DNA from: an uncultured Prevotella sp.
GTDB taxonomy: Bacteria; Bacteroidota; Bacteroidia; Bacteroidales; Bacteroidaceae
Length of the DNA stretch: 40,696 nt
Reading direction: 5' to 3'
Assembly (NCBI GenBank): GCA_946404405.1
Contig: CAMJDL010000029.1
Span: 1 to 40,696 of the forward strand
Within the stretch, counting starts at the first letter, position 1, and each line of letters opens with the position of its first letter. The notes below the pieces were generated by a model. That model had not been told where the DNA came from and ran no database searches. It saw only the letters and a list, made by a program, of their open reading frames with translations. A program made the position numbers and the translations under genes. Shown one piece after another: positions 24,914-32,523 of the stretch.

Positions 24914-25773
24914 ACTGCAAAGGTAGTGTATTTTTTCCTTATCTCCTCAACTTTTAACAATGTTTTATCCATGAAGGCGCGATACTCTGGTGCATCGGGG
25001 TTGAAAGGCTTGTGAGCCAGAGCCTGTTTCAGAGGACGCCACTCTTCGAGAAAGGCTTTGGCCTCAGGGGAGAAGTAGGTGTCGACGAGGCGTTCCCAGA
25101 TATAATCGACAGTCTGTTCGGAGGGGTGCAGCATGTCAGCGGCATAGAAACGGTAGTCGCGCAGCTCATCGTTGACGATTTCGTAGGCGGGGAAGTAGGA
25201 CAAGGATCCCGCCGGAAAACCGGCGGGCACGGTGGCTGAAGAGGCAGCGAGTTTATCGATGGCCAACAGGAGGGTGGCCTTGGAGAGCTGAGAGCCGTGG
25301 TAGCCGTATTTACGATAGCGGATGGGGCTGACGGTCAGCACGATACGAACCTTTGGATTCGCCTGGCGAAGAAGGGTGATGGCCTGCTGGAGGTAGTCGG
25401 CACACTGGTCGATGGTGAGTTCTTCTTCCTGAAAGAGGGCTGCCGGGCGCTTCTGACAATTGTCGACAATCTCGCCCGTTTCCTTCAGGCGGTAGACGTG
25501 GTTGGTGCCGAGGGTGAGGAAAACGGTGGAGGGGAGACCCGCCGGAAAACCGGCGGGCACAGTGGCTGAAGAGGCGGCCAAGCGTTGAAGGGTATGGAGG
25601 ATGGAGGCAGGGTTATACATCGTGCCGAAGGGGTTGACGACAACGGGAAAACCCTCGTCCTTGAAACGTTGTCCGATGCTGTCAGCAAAACAGGAGCCCA
25701 CGAAGAGCAGAGGTTCGCATGGGGCAATCTCGAAGGTGGGCTTGGGGATGTCGACGATGGTTCTAAAATCCAT
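24910..25773 (-). CDS. GSCFA-domain protein (287 aa)
   Basis: The family is named for the motif seen here as LLFVGSCFADSIGQRF (about residues 23-38). GSCFA proteins have an SGNH-hydrolase-like fold and often sit beside alr or murF in Bacteroidetes, but their reaction is not established. Other family blocks are VVNPFGTMYNPASI, FLTLGTNHVYR, VLTVSPIRYRKYG and DYRFYAADMLHPSEQTVDYIW (the late Asp and His of an SGNH-like site). The gene overlaps murF-alr by 4 nt, so the products are probably made together, suggesting an envelope role. Two nearly identical palindromic inserts encode SSATVPAGFPAG loops at about residues 68-79 and 178-189. Confidence 0.85.
   Translation of the reverse strand: MDFRTIVDIPKPTFEIAPCEPLLFVGSCFADSIGQRFKDEGFPVVVNPFGTMYNPASILHTLQRLAASSATVPAGFPAGLPSTVFLTLGTNHVYRLKETGEIVDNCQKRPAALFQEEELTIDQCADYLQQAITLLRQANPKVRIVLTVSPIRYRKYGYHGSQLSKATLLLAIDKLAASSATVPAGFPAGSLSYFPAYEIVNDELRDYRFYAADMLHPSEQTVDYIWERLVDTYFSPEAKAFLEEWRPLKQALAHKPFNPDAPEYRAFMDKTLLKVEEIRKKYTTFAV
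25208..25248. repeat. In-frame palindromic element in the GSCFA gene, copy 1
   Basis: CCCGCCGG-AAAA-CCGGCGGG (25208-25227) plus tail CACGGTGGCTGAAGAGGCAG. It encodes AASSATVPAGFPAG before the FPAYEI strand. Confidence 0.85.
25538..25580. repeat. In-frame palindromic element in the GSCFA gene, copy 2
   Basis: CCCGCCGG-AAAA-CCGGCGGG (25538-25557) plus tail CACAGTGGCTGAAGAGGC. It encodes AASSATVPAGFPAGL before the VFLTLGT strand; identical to copy 1 over about 38 of 40 bases. Confidence 0.85.
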
Positions 25774-25783
25774 GATGACGGTA

Positions 25784-25855
25784 TTTCGTTATTTCGTTAT
25801 TTCGATATTTCGATGTTTCGACATTTCGATATTTCGATATTACGAGATTTCGATA
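25784..25855. repeat. Octamer array (nine units) upstream of the GSCFA gene
   Basis: Nine exact 8-nt steps of the TTTCGNNN type (one unit reads TTACGAGA). The array starts 10 nt upstream of the GSCFA start and ends at the fkp stop codon, filling almost the whole 83-nt gap. Confidence 0.85.
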
Positions 25856-25856
25856 A

Positions 25857-28487
25857 TTAGCTGCGCGAGATTTGCAGGCCAGTCTTAGACAACGTCATGT
25901 CGACGAAGCGGGCATTGGGATTGGGCTGTGCCTGATTAATGATTTGTTTGATACGGGCAGCAGCATCAGGGTCTTTAGCCACCATATACAGGTAACCGCC
26001 ACCACCGGCCCCAGGCAGCTTGTAGCCTAAGCAGAGGTCATCGATAAGATCAGTAATACGACGGACGCTGTCGGGATTGGTGCCGCTATCGATAAGCTGG
26101 TTCTGTTGCCACGTCTTACGCACCAGTTGGCCGTAGGTCTCATAATCCTGACGTTGGATGGCCTCATACATATCGATGGCATGCGCCTTCATGGCACGCA
26201 ATTGTTGGATTTCGCCACCATGATTGAGGAACATACGACGCACGATTTCCGCCAGAATGGTCTTGGCCGTCCGAGTAATGCCCGTATAATAGAGCAGGTG
26301 GCACTGTGCATATTCCGGTTGGGTAAACAAACTGTCGGGTAGCCAACGAACCAACGGATTCTGGTCGAATCCACGCTGGGTCTGCAGGAGTTTGACACCA
26401 CCAAGTACACCACCAAACTGATCCTGCCAGCCTCCACCAGTGGTCAGCAGTTGTTCGAGTACCAGCGTCCGACGTCCAATCTCGTTCTTGTCCCACGCCA
26501 GTGAACAGAAATCGCTGACAGCACCCAGCACCGTCGATGCCAGGATGCTTGAAGTGCCCAGTCCGCTACCAGCAGGAATAGCGGAGAGTAGCGTCAGTTC
26601 GATGCCACATCCGAAGACCTCCAACTGGTCGTGCAGCGTTAGGTAGTTTTCTGCGCAGAAGGTCGGCAGGAATCCTGCCAAAGCAAGTGCAGCCTTGGGA
26701 ATGGAGAATGGCGAGCCCACCTTATTATATTCTGCCAATTGTTCGAAGGTATCGATAACCTCCATAGCCCCCAAGTCGATGCTGCGCAGCACAATATGCA
26801 GGTCGCGGCACGGTTTGATGTAAGCCTGCAACGGTGGTTGACCGTTAAGTTCTATGGCGATGTTCACCACGGAGCCACCCTCCATCAGACAATATGGCGG
26901 TGTATCTGTCCAACCGCCAGCCAAGTCGATACGAACAGGGGAACGGCCCCAGACGATTTGGTCGGGGAAGACAGAAAGGCGGGGGGTAGAGGCAGCGATG
27001 GCATCGCTGGCAATAGACGAAGGGCTGGCAATAGACGAAGACAAGGTAGAGAGGATGCCTTCGCGTAGGAGGGAGAAGGCACCGTTGCTATCACCACGGA
27101 ACATAGCGTCGTGGATGCGCGTCATCAAGGGGGCATCCGCAGCTATGGGCTCCGGCAAGGGAATTTGCATCTCACGGAATTCGCGGGCAGCATCGTCGAG
27201 GTCGAGCTGGTAGAACACCGAGTGCTGCCAGTTGCGAGCCAGTGCCGGCCAGTTCTGGGCACGGAAGGCACGGCGCTGGGTAAAGAGACGGCGCAGGTTG
27301 GCACGCTCAGCCAGTTCATTGCTATTGACAGCCTCGTTGATACGGTAGCGGCGTACCTCATAGTCGTTTTCGCCAACAGGCACAACGTCAATACAATCAC
27401 CTGGTTCCAACGTGATGTCCCAATCGTTCTCCGGCACACCCGTCACCACATTATCGTGGGTCAGTGTCCAGCGAGGTCCTACGAAACTATTCTCCACCCA
27501 AATATTATAGTTCTGATCCGTAAACTTGTAGTGCACGATGGCATTCTGCGTAAAGATGCTGGGATGCGGTTTACGGTCGTTATGCATGATGTCGCGCTGA
27601 TCGTTGACGATATTCTGAATGGCCATCGTCGAGGATATCATCTCGCGCGAAGTGCCGAAATGATAGAATTCGCCACCGGGAAGGGGTACGATAGCCACAG
27701 AGAGTTCGCGGAGTTCAGGGTCATCGATGGTAGGGTTGGTGCCGAGGGCACAGCCGAATTCGGAGTAGAGGTCATACTCCTTGAGACCCGCCGGAAAACC
27801 GGCGGGCACAGTGGCAGTGCTGCGCTGTTCCAATAGGCGGACGGCACGGTCGCTCAGCATCCAGATGCCGATGTCCGTCAAATAGAAATGGTACTTGAGA
27901 AGGTCGGAGAGGCGTTCGGGCGATGGTTTTTGTAGCATCTGCTTTAGAACAGTAGGTGTGCGACGGTCGCTAACAAAAACACCATGATTCTTAGCTATCG
28001 ACGCGTCGAGCCACAAGCCATAACATACCACATCGGCATCAGGAATATCACCAATACGCTCAGCAGCCCGGATATACACGTCGCCACTGACAATCATCGT
28101 GGTCAGACGACGAGGAGCCTGTTCCATCATCCGTTCGTAAAGTGGCAGCTGCAGGTCGAGCAATGTCTGGGAAAGACGCTGACCACGTTCCCATCGGAAA
28201 ACAGGAATGGGGGTCAGTACCTTGCCGCTGACGGCATAAGAAGGCAGGCGTTTGCTTTGACCGCCGGCATGGAGGATGATGCGTCGCTCAGAAGAAAGCC
28301 AGTCGGAGAACGACTGGCCGCGAGCATCAGCACGCCAGGCCTCTTGCAAGAGCCAGGTAGTCCCCCCACCCGACCCTAACCGGTGACCAATAGGGTCGCA
28401 CGAACAGAAGAATTCATCGCGGGACAGTCCCGTTACGTCATGAAAGCAATCCACCAAATTCGGTGGCAGTGAAAGCAGCTTTTTCAT
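25857..28487 (-). CDS. fkp: Bifunctional L-fucokinase / L-fucose-1-phosphate guanylyltransferase (876 aa)
   Basis: Fkp phosphorylates L-fucose and joins it to GTP to give GDP-fucose, used by Bacteroides relatives to fucosylate capsule and surface proteins. The N-terminal pyrophosphorylase part has the nucleotide loop ILHAGGQSKRLPSYA (about residues 71-85) and SGKVLTPIPV. The C-terminal GHMP-kinase part has SPVRIDLAGGWTDTPPYC, the phosphate loop PAGSGLGTSSILAS (about 638-651) and LPGAGGGGYLY. I start at ATG 28487; the 20-aa upstream extension would overlap the promoter. It is divergent from fucP, so the pair forms a fucose salvage module. Two repeat-derived loops lie at about residues 228-234 (ATVPAGFPAG) and 483-499 (SIASPSSIASDAIAAS). 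Confidence 0.95.
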   Translation of the reverse strand: MKKLLSLPPNLVDCFHDVTGLSRDEFFCSCDPIGHRLGSGGGTTWLLQEAWRADARGQSFSDWLSSERRIILHAGGQSKRLPSYAVSGKVLTPIPVFRWERGQRLSQTLLDLQLPLYERMMEQAPRRLTTMIVSGDVYIRAAERIGDIPDADVVCYGLWLDASIAKNHGVFVSDRRTPTVLKQMLQKPSPERLSDLLKYHFYLTDIGIWMLSDRAVRLLEQRSTATVPAGFPAGLKEYDLYSEFGCALGTNPTIDDPELRELSVAIVPLPGGEFYHFGTSREMISSTMAIQNIVNDQRDIMHNDRKPHPSIFTQNAIVHYKFTDQNYNIWVENSFVGPRWTLTHDNVVTGVPENDWDITLEPGDCIDVVPVGENDYEVRRYRINEAVNSNELAERANLRRLFTQRRAFRAQNWPALARNWQHSVFYQLDLDDAAREFREMQIPLPEPIAADAPLMTRIHDAMFRGDSNGAFSLLREGILSTLSSSIASPSSIASDAIAASTPRLSVFPDQIVWGRSPVRIDLAGGWTDTPPYCLMEGGSVVNIAIELNGQPPLQAYIKPCRDLHIVLRSIDLGAMEVIDTFEQLAEYNKVGSPFSIPKAALALAGFLPTFCAENYLTLHDQLEVFGCGIELTLLSAIPAGSGLGTSSILASTVLGAVSDFCSLAWDKNEIGRRTLVLEQLLTTGGGWQDQFGGVLGGVKLLQTQRGFDQNPLVRWLPDSLFTQPEYAQCHLLYYTGITRTAKTILAEIVRRMFLNHGGEIQQLRAMKAHAIDMYEAIQRQDYETYGQLVRKTWQQNQLIDSGTNPDSVRRITDLIDDLCLGYKLPGAGGGGYLYMVAKDPDAAARIKQIINQAQPNPNARFVDMTLSKTGLQISRS
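26993..27042. repeat. Hairpin plus 18-bp direct repeat inside fkp
   Basis: CAGCGAT-GGC-ATCGCTG (26993-27009), preceded by AGAGG as in the copy at 22752, is followed by two 18-bp copies of CTGGCAATAGACGAAG (27007 and 27025). It encodes the Ser/Ala-rich linker between the two enzyme halves. A decayed further copy may lie at 27053-27078. Confidence 0.65.
27787..27820. repeat. In-frame palindromic element in fkp
   Basis: CCCGCCGG-AAAA-CCGGCGGG (27787-27806) preceded by GAGA and followed by CACAGTGGCA. It encodes STATVPAGFPAGL just before YDLYSEFG in the pyrophosphorylase half. Confidence 0.85.
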
Positions 28488-28507
28488 TCTTTTTCTGATT
28501 TTATGTG

Positions 28508-28536
28508 CAAAGATACAAAACTTTTTCGTATCTTTG
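28508..28536. promoter_or_regulatory. Back-to-back -7 elements of fkp and fucP
   Basis: TATCTTTG reads leftward at 28508-28515 (fkp) and rightward at 28529-28536 (fucP). Together they form the inverted repeat TGCAAAGATAC/GTATCTTTGCA. Neither has a clear TTTG at the usual distance, so the two probably compete and may need an activator. Confidence 0.55.
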
Positions 28537-28565
28537 CACGCAAACAAATAAAAACTTGCTAATCT

Positions 28566-29903
28566 ATGAAACTATTAGATAATTTCTCTAAGACAGAACA
28601 ACAACACGGCAATTTCGTCACTACACTGGTGCTCATCTTGGTATGTTTTGCCCTATGGGGGTTTACCAATGACATTGCTGGTGTGATGGTGGGAGCTTTT
28701 TCACGTATCTTCGTACTTGACATGACACAGGGTTCCATGATAAACGTGGCCAGTTTCATGGGCTATTTAGTACTGGCCATTCCTGCTGCCATATTCACCC
28801 AGCGCTATACCTACAAGAGAGGTGTCATACTGAGTCTGAGCATCTATGCTGCCGGTATCCTGTTACTATTGCCCGCTATGGGTTGGGGCGCCTTTCATGG
28901 TTTCCTACTGGCTTACTTCGTCATGACATGCGGTTCAGCAGCCTTGGAGACCTGTTGCCATCCTCTGGTATATAGGATGGGAGACATCAAAAAAGGAATA
29001 TTCCGACTGAATCTGGCCCAAGCATTCAATGCATTGGGTGCCTGTATTGGCATGCTGGTTGCCATCACAGCCATCAACAAGAATTTGAGCAAGACATCTG
29101 CCGAGGCGAGAATGGAAATGCCAAAGACACAGTTTGAGATTCTAAAAAATAGTGACCTCCACATTATCATCCAACCATACCTTTATGTGGCAGCAGTCAT
29201 TTTCCTGCTCATCGTACTGATTTGGAGCACCAAATTCTATGTCCACCAGAAAGAGAACCAGAGGGGTATACCAAACGATGCCTTCAAACGACTGCTGCAC
29301 ATCCGTAACTATCGAGAAGGGTTGGTTGCTGAGTTTTTCTACATTGGTGCACAGATATGTGTCTTTACTTACATCCTTGTCTATGGCAAGCACATCTTTA
29401 TGACAGAAGGTATGATGGAGTTGGATGCCGAATCATTGGTGAGCCGCTACAGTATGGGAGCTATCATACTCTATGCCGCCATGCGCTTCATTTGTACATG
29501 GCTACTGACCTTTATCGCTCCTGGAAGACTGCTTTCAGTGATGGCCATTATAGGTACAGCGGCCGTGATGGGTAGCATTATCTTCACCGACCGCAATGGT
29601 CTCTATTGTCTGATAGTGGTCATCGGATGTCTGTCCATGATGTTCCCCACCATCTATGGCATGGCCTTGAGGGGTGTGGGCGATGATGTCAAATATGCCA
29701 GTGCAGGACTGACCATGACCGTGTTTGCAGGAGCGGTATTTCCACCACTGCAAGCAGCCATCATAGAATGGGGAAAGGACCTGTTGGGACTTCCCGCCAT
29801 CAACATTTCGTTTATTGTACCTCTCGTCTGTCTGATGGTGGTAGTCTATTACGGACATACAGGCTATGTCCGTCACCACATCACACACGACTACGAATCA
29901 TGA
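28566..29903 (+). CDS. fucP: L-fucose:H+ symporter family permease (445 aa)
   Basis: A 12-helix major facilitator of the FucP/glucose-galactose group. Characteristic blocks are FALWGFTNDIAG in helix 1, MGYLVLAIPAAIFTQRYTYKRGV, ALETCCHPLVYRMG and FRLNLAQAFNALGACIG. It likely imports L-fucose with protons for Fkp, with which it shares a divergent promoter region. The 3' end overlaps the stop codon of the convergent YfhO-family gene (TCATGA). Related sugars cannot be excluded from sequence alone. Confidence 0.85.
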   Translation: MKLLDNFSKTEQQHGNFVTTLVLILVCFALWGFTNDIAGVMVGAFSRIFVLDMTQGSMINVASFMGYLVLAIPAAIFTQRYTYKRGVILSLSIYAAGILLLLPAMGWGAFHGFLLAYFVMTCGSAALETCCHPLVYRMGDIKKGIFRLNLAQAFNALGACIGMLVAITAINKNLSKTSAEARMEMPKTQFEILKNSDLHIIIQPYLYVAAVIFLLIVLIWSTKFYVHQKENQRGIPNDAFKRLLHIRNYREGLVAEFFYIGAQICVFTYILVYGKHIFMTEGMMELDAESLVSRYSMGAIILYAAMRFICTWLLTFIAPGRLLSVMAIIGTAAVMGSIIFTDRNGLYCLIVVIGCLSMMFPTIYGMALRGVGDDVKYASAGLTMTVFAGAVFPPLQAAIIEWGKDLLGLPAINISFIVPLVCLMVVVYYGHTGYVRHHITHDYES

Positions 29904-32384
29904 CTTGCGCCGTTTGACGCACATGAAAATCATGTAAAGAATCATCAGCAACAGCACTGCGTAAGCCACGTAGGCCACAGTTTCCGTGCGGTCGATGGTC
30001 TTGGGGAAGAAGCTAAGCACTACCTCGTGGTGACCAGGTTTCACCTGCAGGGCACGTAAAACGTAGTTGACACGGCCCAGTTCCTGTTCAACGCCATCCA
30101 CCGTCGCTGTCCAGCCAGGATAGTAAATCTCAGAGAACACGATGACGCCACCCTTGCCAGAATTCACGTCGTAGGTCAGTTTATTGGGCTCATAAGCAGT
30201 GATACGTACAACGCTGTTGGTATCCTGTACGACAGCCTCACCCAATTGCTGACTGAATTTCTTATCGGCCACAGCTTCATGACGCAGTGGCAGTGTTCCT
30301 GTCAAATCCAGTTCTTGGTTAGCATTATCTACGTAGTGCACCTTATCCACAAACCACGCATTGCCATAGGTATATGGATTCTCCAAAGGAACCGAGCGAC
30401 CACCCTGCAAAGGCAGGATGAAATATTTCGTGTTCAACATATTGAGTACAGGGAATATCGAGTCGCCATTTATCTGCGTCATATCGCCAGCAGCCTTGCT
30501 CAATGCGCCATACAGGTGTTGCATCTCAGGCTGGATATGAGCGTCTATCAACTCCTGATAGCGACGTAGTTTGGCTGGATGATAGCCTCCGACGCTCTTC
30601 AGATAGAATGACGTCTCGTTCTCGTTGAATGTTGATGTGGACAGGTTCAGCACACGATAGTCCAACGACTTATCCTGCAGGATATGGTCGATGGCCTCCG
30701 ACTTCTGGATAGGTGCCTCACGCACGCTCTTCGATACGAACATGCCATCGTACAGGTAACGTTTGTTCACGGTCCACATATCGACCAAGCACAACACCAG
30801 GATGATACCCACACCATATTCCTTCTTCAACTTGCCCATAACGACGGCCAACAATATGCCTGTACCTACCAGAATGATGTAGAACGAACGCAGGGCATCC
30901 GATGTGAACATCGACATACGCACCTCTGTCAGGTTGTTTAACAATGGCATCAGCTGGTCGGCAGGAATCTGACTCATCGCTTGCATCTCGCTCTGGCTCA
31001 CAAAGTCAGAGAAGAACACCTTTGGCATCAGTGAGAACAACATGGCAATACCTCCTGTCAACAAGAACGAGATGCCAATAAACTTCATCCTCGACTTCAC
31101 CTTCTCTGGTTCGTCCAACAGCGTCTTCAGCGCCAACATAGCCAGCAAAGGAATGGTAAATTCAGCAACCACCAGTATCGAAGCCACCGTACGGAACTTG
31201 GCGTACATGGGTACATAATCGATGAAGAAATCAGTAAACGGCATGAAGTTACGTCCCCACGAAAGCAGAATGGAAAGGATTGTGGCCACCAAGAGCGCCC
31301 ACTTCAACGGTCCCTTGACGATAAACAAGCCCAAAACAAACAGCATTAGGACGAAGGCACCTACATACACAGGACCAGCCGTCATGGGTTGATCGCCCCA
31401 ATACTGTCCCAGCTGCTGATAGATGCCCATATATGTCGGATCAGCCTTCTGCATTGCCGCCTTGTTTTCGGCCAAAGGAACCGAGGCACCACCCTTCGTA
31501 TTGGGTACCAACAATGTCCACGTCTCGTCGATACCATAACTCCATTGTGTGATATAGTCACGGTCCAGTCCACTCGATGTCTGGTTGCTGCTGTTCGCTT
31601 TCACCAGTTCGCTCTTACCACGCATCGACTCCTGTCCATATTCCCATGTATGATACAGGTTCGACAGGTTCAGACATACCGCTATCACAGCCGCCACCAG
31701 ACAAACGCCTGTGGCTTTGAGCAGATGCACATATTGTTTCTGGCGCAATCCGTCGATAACGAAAGCCAGCACCATGAGCAGTATCACTATCAGATAGTAA
31801 TATGTCATTTGCACGTGGTTGGCCAATATCTCCAATGCGCCAAAGAGTGCTGTTACAATTAAGCCCCACAGATACTTACCCCTATAGGCCAGAACCACAC
31901 CTGCAATCATTGGCGGCAGATAAGCCAATGCCATCACTTTCCAGAGATGTCCTGCAGCAATGATGATGAAGAAATAGCTGGAGAATGCCCATATCACGGC
32001 ACCCAACGCAGCCAGATACTGACGGAAGTCGAAGGCGCGCAGCAAAATATAGAATCCCAACAGGTAGGCAAACACAAACCACACATTCTCCGGCAGCCAC
32101 AGATGGTAAGCCTTCTCGACCTTCTGTAGCGCCGTCGTGCTATTGTACGAAGGTGCCAGCTGATAGTTAGGCATACCACTAAACAGAGCATTGGTCCATC
32201 GCGTACGCTCACCTGTACGCTGTTGATACTCAGTAGCCTCTTGTCCTGCACCTCGTCCGGCTGACGAGTCGTGACGATACAGGATGCGTCCCTCAATGTC
32301 AGCAGGGAAGAAATAAGCAAACGAGATTACTGCAAACAGTACCACTGCCAAGATGTCGGGCAGCCATAACTTCAAATTTTTCAT
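29898..32384 (-). CDS. YfhO-family multi-pass membrane protein (828 aa)
   Basis: A large protein with about a dozen membrane helices and big extracytoplasmic loops, of the YfhO family (GT-C-like glycosyltransferase relatives; in Firmicutes linked to teichoic-acid glycosylation). Visible are an N-terminal FAVISFAYFFPADIEG segment, the first large loop with GRILYRHDS and FSGMPNYQL, many YL-rich helices, and a C-terminal beta-rich lumenal domain with YYPGWTATVDG typical of the family. It probably modifies a surface glycan or lipid. A TACCTTTG -7 box lies at 32407-32414. The substrate is unknown. Confidence 0.8.
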   Translation of the reverse strand: MKNLKLWLPDILAVVLFAVISFAYFFPADIEGRILYRHDSSAGRGAGQEATEYQQRTGERTRWTNALFSGMPNYQLAPSYNSTTALQKVEKAYHLWLPENVWFVFAYLLGFYILLRAFDFRQYLAALGAVIWAFSSYFFIIIAAGHLWKVMALAYLPPMIAGVVLAYRGKYLWGLIVTALFGALEILANHVQMTYYYLIVILLMVLAFVIDGLRQKQYVHLLKATGVCLVAAVIAVCLNLSNLYHTWEYGQESMRGKSELVKANSSNQTSSGLDRDYITQWSYGIDETWTLLVPNTKGGASVPLAENKAAMQKADPTYMGIYQQLGQYWGDQPMTAGPVYVGAFVLMLFVLGLFIVKGPLKWALLVATILSILLSWGRNFMPFTDFFIDYVPMYAKFRTVASILVVAEFTIPLLAMLALKTLLDEPEKVKSRMKFIGISFLLTGGIAMLFSLMPKVFFSDFVSQSEMQAMSQIPADQLMPLLNNLTEVRMSMFTSDALRSFYIILVGTGILLAVVMGKLKKEYGVGIILVLCLVDMWTVNKRYLYDGMFVSKSVREAPIQKSEAIDHILQDKSLDYRVLNLSTSTFNENETSFYLKSVGGYHPAKLRRYQELIDAHIQPEMQHLYGALSKAAGDMTQINGDSIFPVLNMLNTKYFILPLQGGRSVPLENPYTYGNAWFVDKVHYVDNANQELDLTGTLPLRHEAVADKKFSQQLGEAVVQDTNSVVRITAYEPNKLTYDVNSGKGGVIVFSEIYYPGWTATVDGVEQELGRVNYVLRALQVKPGHHEVVLSFFPKTIDRTETVAYVAYAVLLLMILYMIFMCVKRRKS

Positions 32385-32406
32385 ACCTTATTATATTATT
32401 TGGCTG

Positions 32407-32414
32407 CAAAGGTA
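32407..32414 (-). promoter_or_regulatory. -7 element of the YfhO-family gene
   Basis: TACCTTTG on the minus strand, 23 nt upstream of the start codon; the expected upstream TTTG is replaced by the heptamer array. Confidence 0.4.
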
Positions 32415-32420
32415 ATAAAA

Positions 32421-32455
32421 AGTTTAGAGTTTAGAGATTAGAGTTTAGAGATTTT
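32421..32455. repeat. Heptamer array (five AGTTTAG-like units)
   Basis: AGTTTAG, AGTTTAG, AGATTAG, AGTTTAG, AGATTTT: exactly 35 nt, in the gap between the divergent YfhO-family and porE genes. Confidence 0.8.
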
Positions 32456-32523
32456 TTGAAAAATTACGCACAAAACACGAAATATGCAATAAAACGGGAG
32501 GAATATACGTTATAGATTATGGT

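Noticed and set aside
25645..25656. GGGAAAACCC palindrome in the GSCFA gene
   Set aside because: It encodes the conserved family block GFPVVVNPFG and lacks the flanks of the repeat element.
28488..28547. N-terminal extension of Fkp to 28547
   Set aside because: It overlaps the fkp and fucP promoter elements; the family start fits ATG 28487.
32496..32503. GGGAGGAA as a Shine-Dalgarno site for porE
   Set aside because: It is about 20 nt from the ATG, too far, and this phylum rarely uses such sites.
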